From Tetrapisispora phaffii CBS 4417 (Eukaryota; Ascomycota; Saccharomycetes; Saccharomycetales; Saccharomycetaceae): DNA of 64,000 bases. Positions 31,833 through 40,402 of this stretch are shown here, in pieces (the stretch's first letter is position 1; the number at the start of each line of letters is the position of its first letter). A program made the translations under genes and the position numbers. Under the pieces are notes generated by a model. It was given only the letters and a program-made list of their open reading frames with translations. It was not told the origin of the DNA and did not search any database. The stretch spans positions 186,001 through 250,000 of the forward strand of contig NC_016532.1 in the NCBI RefSeq assembly GCF_000236905.1, given 5' to 3'.

Positions 31833-34175
31833 TTAGCTACATCTGGTGTATACATAAATATAACCATTCTTTTTCAACTCATCAGTATCTTGAGCAAGAA
31901 CAATCTTTTCATCATTAAATAATACCCAGTTAGATTTATTATCAATATTTTTTTTAATGAAGGCAACATAATGTCCCGAATGAACTGAATTACCTTTATG
32001 ACAAACTACTGCAGTTAACTGATATGAAGCTGGTTGATCAAATCCAATTATTTCATCAGGAACCGTTGTTTCTTCATTAAAGTCCAGTTCGCCATCATCA
32101 TCCATGTTACCAAACACCCATTCGACACTTTTATTAACATCATGGTTATTCAGTAAAAGTGCTTTCTTACACAACTTTGGATATAAACCCATTGCAATCA
32201 TATTATTTAATGCTTCAGGATCACAATCATTGGATTTCGATTTGACTGGTGGAGTGAACGGTTCATTCAAATCAAAGTCCTCCATATGTTGGAATAACCA
32301 ATTCATAGCACTTTCAGTATCCTGGTTACCAGTGGCAAATAATGCTCTTGTGACCGCATTTAAAGTGAAGCCCATTTCATTCAGCTGAGCTACAGATGTC
32401 TGATTTGGAACAAATTTATTGGATTCTTCTTCGTCTTTCATTAAAACTTCGCTGTCAGGATTAAAACCCTTTGATTTATAAGGAGATAAATCTAAGTAAT
32501 CATTATTACCAAGTCCTGGCATATTCAATTCATTGTCAATTTTAATCAACCCTAAATTTTCCAATTTAATTCTTATTGGGTTTATTATTAGAGTACTTGG
32601 GTATGACTTAAATGCTGGGGTTTTGAGTACGCTAGTTGACGTTGTACAGTGAGGACATGTGAAATCTACTTCCTCACCATTGAAATAGTTTTCAATATTC
32701 TCTGTCAAAGTTTGAGCTTTCTGATTTTCTTTTAATGGCAACTGCAAATGTTCTTCTGTTTGCGTAATATATTTGACTGCTTTACAATTGTTACATTGCA
32801 TTCTTTCTTCCAAAGAAAATTTAAATAAATTATTTGGGTTGTTCTCCTTATTGATATTTTTGAATATTTTTTTGTCTAATTGATTAGTCAAGAAAGTAAA
32901 AAATTCCATTGAATCTTGCTGTTTTCCTGAACTAAACTCTGCATTACCACGCGTAATACATTTCTTAAAGGATGTAGGTTTAATACCATCTGGATAACGC
33001 TCAGGTTCTATTTTCATCGCAATATTCAATTTTATTAACTGACACAATAAATTATTGGATGGATAGACAACATCCATTGGAAAAGAAGATCCAATACTAT
33101 CTAAAGACCATCCAGGAATACCACCATTTAATAGCACCTTAATTACAGAATTCATATAGCAAGAGTTACCCAAATTTATTAAGCCGCAACCTAAATCTTT
33201 ATTACTGTTTAATTTAACCAAGTCATTTCCTTGTGAATCCATCATTTTAAAATCCCAATTCATATTTTGTTCAACTTGCAATTCAACTAAGGTTTTTTCA
33301 TTAGCTTGTTTGTTTTGTAAATCAACACCATAGTTTAATAATATTTTACTTAGATCTTCCTTATTGTCGAATGTAACTTCATCATTACATGAATAACAGT
33401 ACACATCATTTGAAGAACTAGATAGTGATCCTAATTTAATTGCGATAGGATGATCTTCATTTGTTTCAAAATGTTTCAAAGCATGTGAATTTCCATCAAT
33501 TCCAACTTGTTCCCTACCACAACCGACATTGCCACAGTGTAAACATAACCATAAATTTTCTGTTAGATCACAAGAAGAACATTGATTTAGATTAGAATCA
33601 TTGTTACTTTGAGTATTAATCTGATCACTTAATGCTCTTGAATGAGAACATGATTTTACCTCAAGTTCCCAGGAAGTTGTCTGATCCACCAATTCTTGAG
33701 CTTTAGCATTTATTATTTTATCGATTATATTTTTAGACTCTTCACTTACTTGAGTATCCTTATCAGTAGATAAAATATTTGCGGATTCATCATTGATAGA
33801 GTTATAGGCTTTCAAAGCCCATAATGTATTATAAGTTTCATCCTCTGATTTATCTATGACTTGTAACTTCAATTTTTTATTGCTTCCGGTTTCTTTTAGC
33901 GTTTGTTCTTCTTCGCTGTCAGGTTTAATCACTTTAGCAATTTCCAAGTAAGATAAATGTGGCGAATCACATAAATGATTAGTAACATTCATATGTAAAC
34001 CTAGATGTCTTCTACAAACTGCTTGGAAACATGAAATGCATGTGTTTAATGAATGTTCAACTGAGTTAATAGACTGCGATTCTGTTTTGTTAAATGGGCT
34101 TTCAAAACAATAAATACATTCACTTTTACCGATGATATTAGGAACCGTTACAGTCGATAAAAGTTTATCCGTCAT
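31833..34175 (-). CDS. UBP14: Ubp14, ubiquitin-specific protease for free ubiquitin chains
   Basis: Deubiquitinase that disassembles unanchored ubiquitin chains (human USP5/isopeptidase T). Domains in order are: an N-terminal variant zinc finger with CYCF and CISCFQAVC (about 20-60); a second ZnF-UBP with CSSCDLTENLWLCLHCGNVGCG (about 200-225); the catalytic Cys box GLINLGNSCYMNS with C339; a Zn ribbon (CNNCKAV, CPHC); two UBA domains (about 590-625 and 650-690); and the His box with H735 in HSGHYVAFIKK. The length, 780, equals that of S. cerevisiae Ubp14 (781). All catalytic residues are present. Confidence 0.97.
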   Translation of the reverse strand: MTDKLLSTVTVPNIIGKSECIYCFESPFNKTESQSINSVEHSLNTCISCFQAVCRRHLGLHMNVTNHLCDSPHLSYLEIAKVIKPDSEEEQTLKETGSNKKLKLQVIDKSEDETYNTLWALKAYNSINDESANILSTDKDTQVSEESKNIIDKIINAKAQELVDQTTSWELEVKSCSHSRALSDQINTQSNNDSNLNQCSSCDLTENLWLCLHCGNVGCGREQVGIDGNSHALKHFETNEDHPIAIKLGSLSSSSNDVYCYSCNDEVTFDNKEDLSKILLNYGVDLQNKQANEKTLVELQVEQNMNWDFKMMDSQGNDLVKLNSNKDLGCGLINLGNSCYMNSVIKVLLNGGIPGWSLDSIGSSFPMDVVYPSNNLLCQLIKLNIAMKIEPERYPDGIKPTSFKKCITRGNAEFSSGKQQDSMEFFTFLTNQLDKKIFKNINKENNPNNLFKFSLEERMQCNNCKAVKYITQTEEHLQLPLKENQKAQTLTENIENYFNGEEVDFTCPHCTTSTSVLKTPAFKSYPSTLIINPIRIKLENLGLIKIDNELNMPGLGNNDYLDLSPYKSKGFNPDSEVLMKDEEESNKFVPNQTSVAQLNEMGFTLNAVTRALFATGNQDTESAMNWLFQHMEDFDLNEPFTPPVKSKSNDCDPEALNNMIAMGLYPKLCKKALLLNNHDVNKSVEWVFGNMDDDGELDFNEETTVPDEIIGFDQPASYQLTAVVCHKGNSVHSGHYVAFIKKNIDNKSNWVLFNDEKIVLAQDTDELKKNGYIYVYTRCS

Positions 34176-34630
34176 TATTATAATAATTAATATATTGTGT
34201 TCTTTTATTTATGGTATAATTAATTAAAAAGTCTAAATATAACACCTTAAAAATTTAATAATAGATATAGTTTTTTTTAAGATATCGTATGATTAAGATC
34301 CCTTTATCGTCGTTAAGTAATTACATTATTGAACATGCCCTTTTATATTTTTTACTTCGCATTTATAATTTTTTTTTGGAATTAATTGTAGTAATATATA
34401 AGGTGTTAAATAGCAAAATAAAATGAAATAAGGAATAATATATTTATTATACTTATATATTAGTGATATACGAACAAACTATACATTACACCTTATATTA
34501 CAATCCAATCCTTTTATGAATTGATGTTTAATAGACTATTTACATTGTAAGTAAAGAACCTGTTTCAATTTAACATCAGTAAGTTTGATATAAATTGAGA
34601 AAGGAAATACTTGTTGATTATTATTTTTAT
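34176..34630. other. Intergenic region UBP14 upstream / EHD3 downstream
   Basis: About 0.46 kb of very AT-rich DNA with the UBP14 promoter; no feature is recognised. Confidence 0.5.
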
Positions 34631-36181
34631 TTATAAGTCTTTGGATTTTGATATCAAACCATTGAACTCATCAACATTAAAGTTCTTTTCACAAATTAAT
34701 GATGCAATTTTATCAACTGCATTTTTACCCTTAAAATCGTCTGAGTAATTTGTGAAATAGTTGACAACTTCTTTTTTAGTAATACTTCTACTTATATCAC
34801 CATCAGTTGCTCTATTAGTTTCATTGACCTTTTTAATATAACTATTTATTATTGATTCACTTGGAAGTTGGAATTTTGAATGATATGGATAGTTATTCCA
34901 AGTAATGTTTTCAGTATTTCTCTTTAATGCTGTCAAGAGTGAAGGTCTAGGAGAAATTAAAGAATTGACTTGTAAAGGATCTAGAGGTGCCGTTTGTTTC
35001 CAATTATAGGCATTTTTATTTTTTTCAATTAGTTTATGTTTAACACTTTGTGTAAATTCGATTGGAGAGTCTGGGTTCTTTGATGCATAACAGAAATTTG
35101 CTGCAGTGAATAGATCTCTCTTCAAAGCACTACTGATATTATCTTTTGAATTATGTTGTAATAACCTAATAGCTACTTGTAATGATGGAATTGATTTTGT
35201 TAATAGTTTAGATTTAATCTCTTGAGCAAAATCAATTTCATCTGGATTTTTAATATCGTCTAAATTTTTCAATATTTTTTCAATACTTGTCTTTGAATCA
35301 ATTTCAAATACCTTTTCAATTACATCTAATTGATGATTATTATATTTAAACTTATAATCTTTAGGCAATTCTGATGAAAATTCTTCAAGTGCAATATTAA
35401 CTTTTTTGTAAATATTTTCTTTATTACTATCAGTACCAGTCTTTTCATTTAATAATAATTCCCCTAGTCTTGTCTCTAAAGAATTCAAATTTTCATGACT
35501 AATATAATGTGATGAAAGACCCATTAAATATGCATCTTCGCCATTAATAACTTCACCAGTTAAACTTAAATATGCTGCCATTTGTAACTTTTCATTTGAA
35601 ATATTTAAAATTCTTGGTAAAGCAAAAGTTGTACCAACATCTGGGAAAAACCCAATATCCATTTCAGGCATTGCCCATTTTGTATTTTCAGTGGAAATTC
35701 TAAATGGAGCATGTATAGCTAATCCGACACCACCACCCATTGTGATACCATTCATTATAGCAACGATTGGTTTATCATATGTAGCTATTTGAAAATTTAA
35801 AGAATATTCAGATTCAAAAAATTTAATAGAATCTTTTATCTTTTGATTTAAATTATCAATTGCAACAGTAGCAACATCACCGCCAGCACAAAAAGATCTC
35901 GGTTGATTAGATGAGTTAAATATAATCAATTTTGTTGCACTACTCTTTGCATATTCATTTAAAGTGTTGAAAATAGAATCTGACATTTCAGTATTCAAAG
36001 CATTTAATTTATTTGGTCTATTTAAAGTAATAATTCTTGCTGTATCTTTAACAGTAAAATGAACAGGCACATTCATAACATTTTCAATATTTGCTAATGG
36101 TTTATTATTTATCATTCTTCTATAATTAGCTGTAGAAACATTCTTTAACAAACTTGATTTCTGCTTAACCGATCTCAACAT
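34631..36181 (-). CDS. EHD3: Ehd3, mitochondrial 3-hydroxyisobutyryl-CoA hydrolase
   Basis: Crotonase-fold hydrolase of valine catabolism (human HIBCH); the S. cerevisiae protein has also been reported with the mitochondrial ribosome. The 516 residues start with a basic, Ser-rich presequence (MLRSVKQKSSLLKNVSTANYRR). The crotonase core begins near residue 45. Oxyanion-hole segments are RSFCAGGDV (about 95-103) and MNGITMGGGVGLAIH (about 142-156). The catalytic-loop region is MPEMDIGFFPDVGTTFALPR (about 169-188). S. cerevisiae Ehd3 is 500 residues. Between UBP14 and TSC3, it again interleaves chromosome IV and II genes; KRS1, its expected neighbour, is absent. Confidence 0.96.
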   Translation of the reverse strand: MLRSVKQKSSLLKNVSTANYRRMINNKPLANIENVMNVPVHFTVKDTARIITLNRPNKLNALNTEMSDSIFNTLNEYAKSSATKLIIFNSSNQPRSFCAGGDVATVAIDNLNQKIKDSIKFFESEYSLNFQIATYDKPIVAIMNGITMGGGVGLAIHAPFRISTENTKWAMPEMDIGFFPDVGTTFALPRILNISNEKLQMAAYLSLTGEVINGEDAYLMGLSSHYISHENLNSLETRLGELLLNEKTGTDSNKENIYKKVNIALEEFSSELPKDYKFKYNNHQLDVIEKVFEIDSKTSIEKILKNLDDIKNPDEIDFAQEIKSKLLTKSIPSLQVAIRLLQHNSKDNISSALKRDLFTAANFCYASKNPDSPIEFTQSVKHKLIEKNKNAYNWKQTAPLDPLQVNSLISPRPSLLTALKRNTENITWNNYPYHSKFQLPSESIINSYIKKVNETNRATDGDISRSITKKEVVNYFTNYSDDFKGKNAVDKIASLICEKNFNVDEFNGLISKSKDL

Positions 36182-36860
36182 TATAGTATGACTTTCTAAT
36201 CAATTGATACCACTTCACAAAACGATATACATATAACTATATATATATAACTATATTTATATCACAGTATTTTAAAGCTTGCTTTCTCCTACCAATTGAT
36301 AAGAAACTCCAACAAAATGATTTGCAATATAATATAATACAATACAATGTAGTTTTACATTACCTACTTTTAGTTGTTATGAATGTTATTTTTGGAGAAC
36401 GAATACAATATTAATTTAAATCTCCAACTCTCCTAAAATTATATTTTACAATTTTGTCCGGGAATTCCTTAAAAAAAGAAAAACTAATTTAATTAACTTA
36501 TATAACACCAGCAATATGAGCAATACAAGTAATATAAGACTACTCGAAAGACAAATTGTTGAATCATTTTTAAGGTTAAGGGAATGTCAAAAGTGGAGTA
36601 AGTTATATTACAAAAGGTCATTCATTTATCAATTGCTTAATATTATAACATTGTGTTTACTCCACTTTTTCAACACCCTTCAAATCATGTCGTGAAAAAA
36701 TCGTGATAGTATCATATTAATATTAAACTATACATTTGTTGAGGATATATATACACACATATGCATTAAATCTGTCTTTTTATAGTTCAGCATTAGGTTT
36801 CTTTTTTGGGTTCAATTGTGTCTTTTACCTTTTAGCAATATCTCTTATGGCAAACAGTAT
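36182..36860. other. Intergenic region EHD3 upstream / TSC3 downstream
   Basis: About 0.68 kb. It contains the EHD3 promoter and a small + strand open frame at 36516-36695, annotated separately. KRS1, which follows EHD3 in S. cerevisiae, has left no visible trace here. Confidence 0.5.
36516..36695 (+). CDS. Possible small ORF, 59 codons, unknown
   Basis: An ATG-initiated frame encoding 59 residues (MSNTSNIRLLERQIVESFLR, then a basic and hydrophobic half). The first 35 residues look like a charged amphipathic helix, unlike the low-complexity shadows nearby. A GTAAGT at 36598-36603 could be a 5' splice site, but no TACTAAC branch point follows, so an intron is not supported. I recognise no family. 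It may be chance. Confidence 0.18.
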   Translation: MSNTSNIRLLERQIVESFLRLRECQKWSKLYYKRSFIYQLLNIITLCLLHFFNTLQIMS

Positions 36861-37127
36861 TTAAAGATACCAAATAGACTTAAGCTCAATATCAACTAAA
36901 AAAAATACATGCAAACAGAATGAATCGAACGAAGTCATCAGATAGTATGGTAAATGGATATAATACGCCCAATACAAACTCTCACTGAACTCTTCAAGTC
37001 TGCTTTGCCATGTTTCATGTATACCTTCATGTACTTTTCTTTCTTTTATAGTTTCGACATAGTTCATACTACTTGCTGGCGTTGTTTTATCTTTCATAGA
37101 ACTTGTATTTTTAGTGTCTTGACTCAT
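36861..37127 (-). CDS. TSC3: Tsc3, activator of serine palmitoyltransferase, with altered C-terminus
   Basis: Small ER membrane protein that stimulates serine palmitoyltransferase (Lcb1/Lcb2) in sphingolipid synthesis. The hallmark segment LYWAYYIHLPYYLMTSFDSF plus CLHVFFL (about 51-77) matches S. cerevisiae Tsc3 (80 residues) closely. After HVFFL the frame gives VDIELKSIWYL and stops. The other frame, reached by skipping one base at about 36890-36895, reads LILSLSLFGIFKYCLP and stops at 36845. That resembles the S. cerevisiae tail (IFSLSFFGILKYC). So the C-terminal half of the membrane segment appears frameshifted. Changing the adjacent T8 run alone does not restore the frame, because TAG appears. 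Synteny before AKL1 equals YBR058C-A. Confidence 0.9.
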   Translation of the reverse strand: MSQDTKNTSSMKDKTTPASSMNYVETIKERKVHEGIHETWQSRLEEFSESLYWAYYIHLPYYLMTSFDSFCLHVFFLVDIELKSIWYL

Positions 37128-37547
37128 GTTTTGGGTTACTTTGGGTTGTGTATACTATAACAGTCTAACGTTCAATATTCTTGTTACCATTGACATTGAA
37201 ATGTACATGTACTCTTGTACTTAAATAATGCTCATTCATCTTTTATACTTTATCGTGAGAACACCAAAATGCTCGTAATACGCTATTGCAATTAATAAAA
37301 GCTAATTATTGGGAAAACAAAAAAAATTAAATCAACATAATTTCTCGTCACGTGCCGGAAAAGTCGTAAACCACTATAATTATTTTATTCATTTATCACA
37401 TGCATAATATGTGCATGTGTTTCTTTATATATATATATATATATCATATCATAGCATATTATATTATATTATATTATATTATATGTACATTGATATTACT
37501 TGTACTAAATGTCACAATCTGATAAATCAACAATAGATTCTTTGTGA
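37128..37547. other. Intergenic region TSC3 upstream / AKL1 downstream, with AT repeats
   Basis: About 0.42 kb. It carries an AT dinucleotide run (about 37427-37444) and a pentanucleotide ATATT repeat (about 37458-37483) near the AKL1 3' end. CACGTG occurs at 37350-37355, but I see no strong reason to assign a function. Confidence 0.55.
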
Positions 37548-39914
37548 TTATTGTGGTGCCTCTGTATTGGCTTTTGATTCACTTTGATCATTGCCGAATT
37601 CAATCTCATCGGTTAAGATCAATTTTGAGAAGTCTTTTTTCAATGGTTGTGGTTCATTGTCTTCTATAGTATTTTGTTCAGCTACTTCATCAATTGGTGT
37701 CTCGACTTCATTTGTGTTTTTTAACTCATCTTTAATTGCTTGTCCAATGGCTATACTAGATTTAGTCGAGGGGTTAGAATAATAAATTGTATTCCCCATA
37801 CTTAATGAGTCCGTAGGTGATGAAACAAAATTTACCTCAGGTTCAATCACTTCAGATAGATTCGCATTATTGACAGTTGTAGATGGTATTGATATAACCG
37901 TGCTGTTTCTATTGTCGGCACCGTATTGAACAGATGTACTGTTAAAACTGGTGAATGAGATATTGCTACCACCAGATAATATATGCTTCTGCGAGTGGAG
38001 ATGGAATTGCTGTTGTTGACGGAACTTCTCTTGGGATAATGAATCAATAGGATTTGTCTTCAATGTTGGGGATGAAGATAGTGCAGGGAATGGGTTACTA
38101 GAAAGATGTTGTTTGTGGCTTAGATCAACAACCGAATCAATTATATTCATATCTTTAGGATCTGGAACTGTTGTGGAATTATTACCATTTACAGCTTCGA
38201 AGAAAGCAGATGCATCATCCATGCTAGGTGACTTCCCATTTTCATTCATATTCGCAATAGAAATATTATGATTCACTCCAGTAGAATTATTTAAACCTGG
38301 GATTGAGTTTGAATCAACCGTAGTTGAAATTTGTGAACCAACACCGTTATTTACAATATTACCGTTAAGCGAATCAATGCCTGGAACTTCTGGAAATTCA
38401 TGAATGAATTTTTCAGTCAGTGACATGTTCGCGCTATTACTGATTCCATTAGTTTGATTGGAAATCATCGAAGGATTCTCGTTATATCCATAAGCTCCTA
38501 CATTCGTTGGAATTTTTGGTCCAACCTCAAAACTTTGTATAAACAATGAGTTCATCAAAGCTTCATCTTTAAGAGTTAATATACCTCTGTTTTGCATACT
38601 TCTTATTTGTACCTGATACATTTGATTCTGGGAATTTTGTAGGGCAGTCTGATAGTTAGTATACTTTTGGAAGTCATAAGGGCCTAGTCCGTAGATATCG
38701 TCAATGGGAGTCTTGATATTTATTATCTTGCAAATGTATGCCAGTACTTGATATATATTAGGTCTTAAATTTGGGTTTTCTGCCAACATAATAATTATTA
38801 AATTAATTAATTTCATTGAATAACTATGTTGTGGAAATTCATATTTGGAATGCAAAATAGCGAATTGGCCTGTTCTTTCAAACGGAGTTATGTAAAACAA
38901 CAATTTGTAGAGAAAAATACCCAATGCCCAAATATCTGATTTTTCATTTATATGAATGCATCTGTAGACATCTATCATCTCAGGAGATCTATATTGTGGG
39001 GTGGTATGTACGTACAAGTTCTGTGTAAGAGCTGCCATATCACGATGAGTTGTTGCAATTGGCATACAAGTCGACGTAGACCCAAAATCACACAGTTTAA
39101 AGTTATTTTGGGAATCAACCAACACATTTTCAATTTTGATATCTCTATGAATTAATGGAATTGGTAAATAATGCATTTGAGCAACAGCTAATGTAACGTC
39201 AAACATAATTTTTAAAATTTCAGGTTCAGTTAATTTTACAGCTAATCTTTGGTTCATATAGTCTAATAACGATTTATTAGAACATAATTCCATTAACAAC
39301 AACACTTCGTAACCAGCAATCCCATCTGTTCTTCTTGATGCATTGGAGTCATACAATTGAACAATATTTGGAGCCCCAATCAATTTTTTCATAACGCTTA
39401 CCTCATTTCTCATTTCATTCAGACCATTATCATCTGTTACTAGCACTCTCTTCAAACAAATCAAGTCCCCTGGTTGTAGAACTTGAATTTTATTGATATC
39501 TATTTGCTTAATGTATTGGAGAAATTTTGCGACATATATCTTTGCAAAACCACCTTCAGCTAAATATTTGATAATTTCCACTTTATGAATACCGACCTCA
39601 ACAATATGTCCTGGGACGTATGTATCTATTGGGAAAATAGGCTGTTGTTGTGGGACCTGCTGTTGTTGTGGGACCTGCTGCTGTTGTGGGACTCGTTGCT
39701 CTAGCTGCTGTTGAACTTGTTGAGTTTCTTCTATTGTAACACTCTCATATTGTTTATATGCATTCTTATCTATAACAGATTGATTTGTATTCGTAATTAA
39801 CAAATTTTGATTCGAATCATCACCTTCTTTCTTCACGTTTAAATAATTGGAACCTTCTTCTGTAGATGAAGAAACTACAGCTTGCGGCAGTACAGTTTCA
39901 TTTTTTGAATCCAT
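37548..39914 (-). CDS. AKL1: Akl1, Ark1/Prk1-family Ser/Thr kinase of endocytosis
   Basis: Numb-associated-kinase family member that phosphorylates endocytic coat and actin-patch proteins. The kinase domain is at about 108-405. VEIIKYLAEGGFAKIYVAKF contains the glycine loop. ATP-binding lysine is K155 in LICLKRV, the catalytic base is D258 in HRDIKIEN, and metal-binding D276 is in DFGS. Upstream is a Gln/Pro repeat of VPQQQQ units at about 70-90. Downstream is a long Ser/Asn-rich tail. The total of 788 residues is well short of S. cerevisiae Akl1 (1108), the difference being in the tail; no hidden continuation is visible in the 3' flank. Synteny with ORC2 separates it from ARK1 and PRK1. Confidence 0.93.
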   Translation of the reverse strand: MDSKNETVLPQAVVSSSTEEGSNYLNVKKEGDDSNQNLLITNTNQSVIDKNAYKQYESVTIEETQQVQQQLEQRVPQQQQVPQQQQVPQQQPIFPIDTYVPGHIVEVGIHKVEIIKYLAEGGFAKIYVAKFLQYIKQIDINKIQVLQPGDLICLKRVLVTDDNGLNEMRNEVSVMKKLIGAPNIVQLYDSNASRRTDGIAGYEVLLLMELCSNKSLLDYMNQRLAVKLTEPEILKIMFDVTLAVAQMHYLPIPLIHRDIKIENVLVDSQNNFKLCDFGSTSTCMPIATTHRDMAALTQNLYVHTTPQYRSPEMIDVYRCIHINEKSDIWALGIFLYKLLFYITPFERTGQFAILHSKYEFPQHSYSMKLINLIIIMLAENPNLRPNIYQVLAYICKIINIKTPIDDIYGLGPYDFQKYTNYQTALQNSQNQMYQVQIRSMQNRGILTLKDEALMNSLFIQSFEVGPKIPTNVGAYGYNENPSMISNQTNGISNSANMSLTEKFIHEFPEVPGIDSLNGNIVNNGVGSQISTTVDSNSIPGLNNSTGVNHNISIANMNENGKSPSMDDASAFFEAVNGNNSTTVPDPKDMNIIDSVVDLSHKQHLSSNPFPALSSSPTLKTNPIDSLSQEKFRQQQQFHLHSQKHILSGGSNISFTSFNSTSVQYGADNRNSTVISIPSTTVNNANLSEVIEPEVNFVSSPTDSLSMGNTIYYSNPSTKSSIAIGQAIKDELKNTNEVETPIDEVAEQNTIEDNEPQPLKKDFSKLILTDEIEFGNDQSESKANTEAPQ

Positions 39915-40402
39915 CCTCCTAGCAGATATTTTACGTTTATAAGACTTCTACTTTATTTCTATATAAACTTTTATTCTCAATTAGACATTTGAGAAATTAT
40001 TATAAGTTCTAATATCGTATAAATAATATAATAAAATTAATAAATATAGCTAAAACAAATTTGTCTTTTCAAACTAAATGTGCTTTCTTTTACAATTTCT
40101 ATTTCACTTCGCTTATAATCCTATCGAATGAATAAAAATTAGCGCTCCATGGAATAATAAGATATTACATATTTAAAATGCCTAGTCACAACAGATCATA
40201 TACAAATATTTTTATAGTTTAATGTTAAAATTACAAACAATTTAGGAATCGACTCTACAATCTTTATGTATATCTGTCTATCTGCCTATATATCTATATG
40301 ATAGACGTTTGTGATGCCTGAATGCTGGGCATATTTCTTCTAATTTCCTCATTAAAAGATATTGTAATAGTTACCAATTTAGTTTGGAAAATTACAAAAA
40401 TG
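39915..40402. other. Intergenic region AKL1 upstream / ORC2 downstream
   Basis: About 0.49 kb of AT-rich DNA with the AKL1 promoter. No gene or repeat is recognised apart from short TATCTA runs near 40270-40300. Confidence 0.5.

Noticed and set aside
36889..36901. GTATTTTTTTTAG in TSC3 as a 13-base intron restoring the frame
   Set aside because: Removing it does restore frame, but it is far too short for spliceosomal splicing and lacks a branch point.
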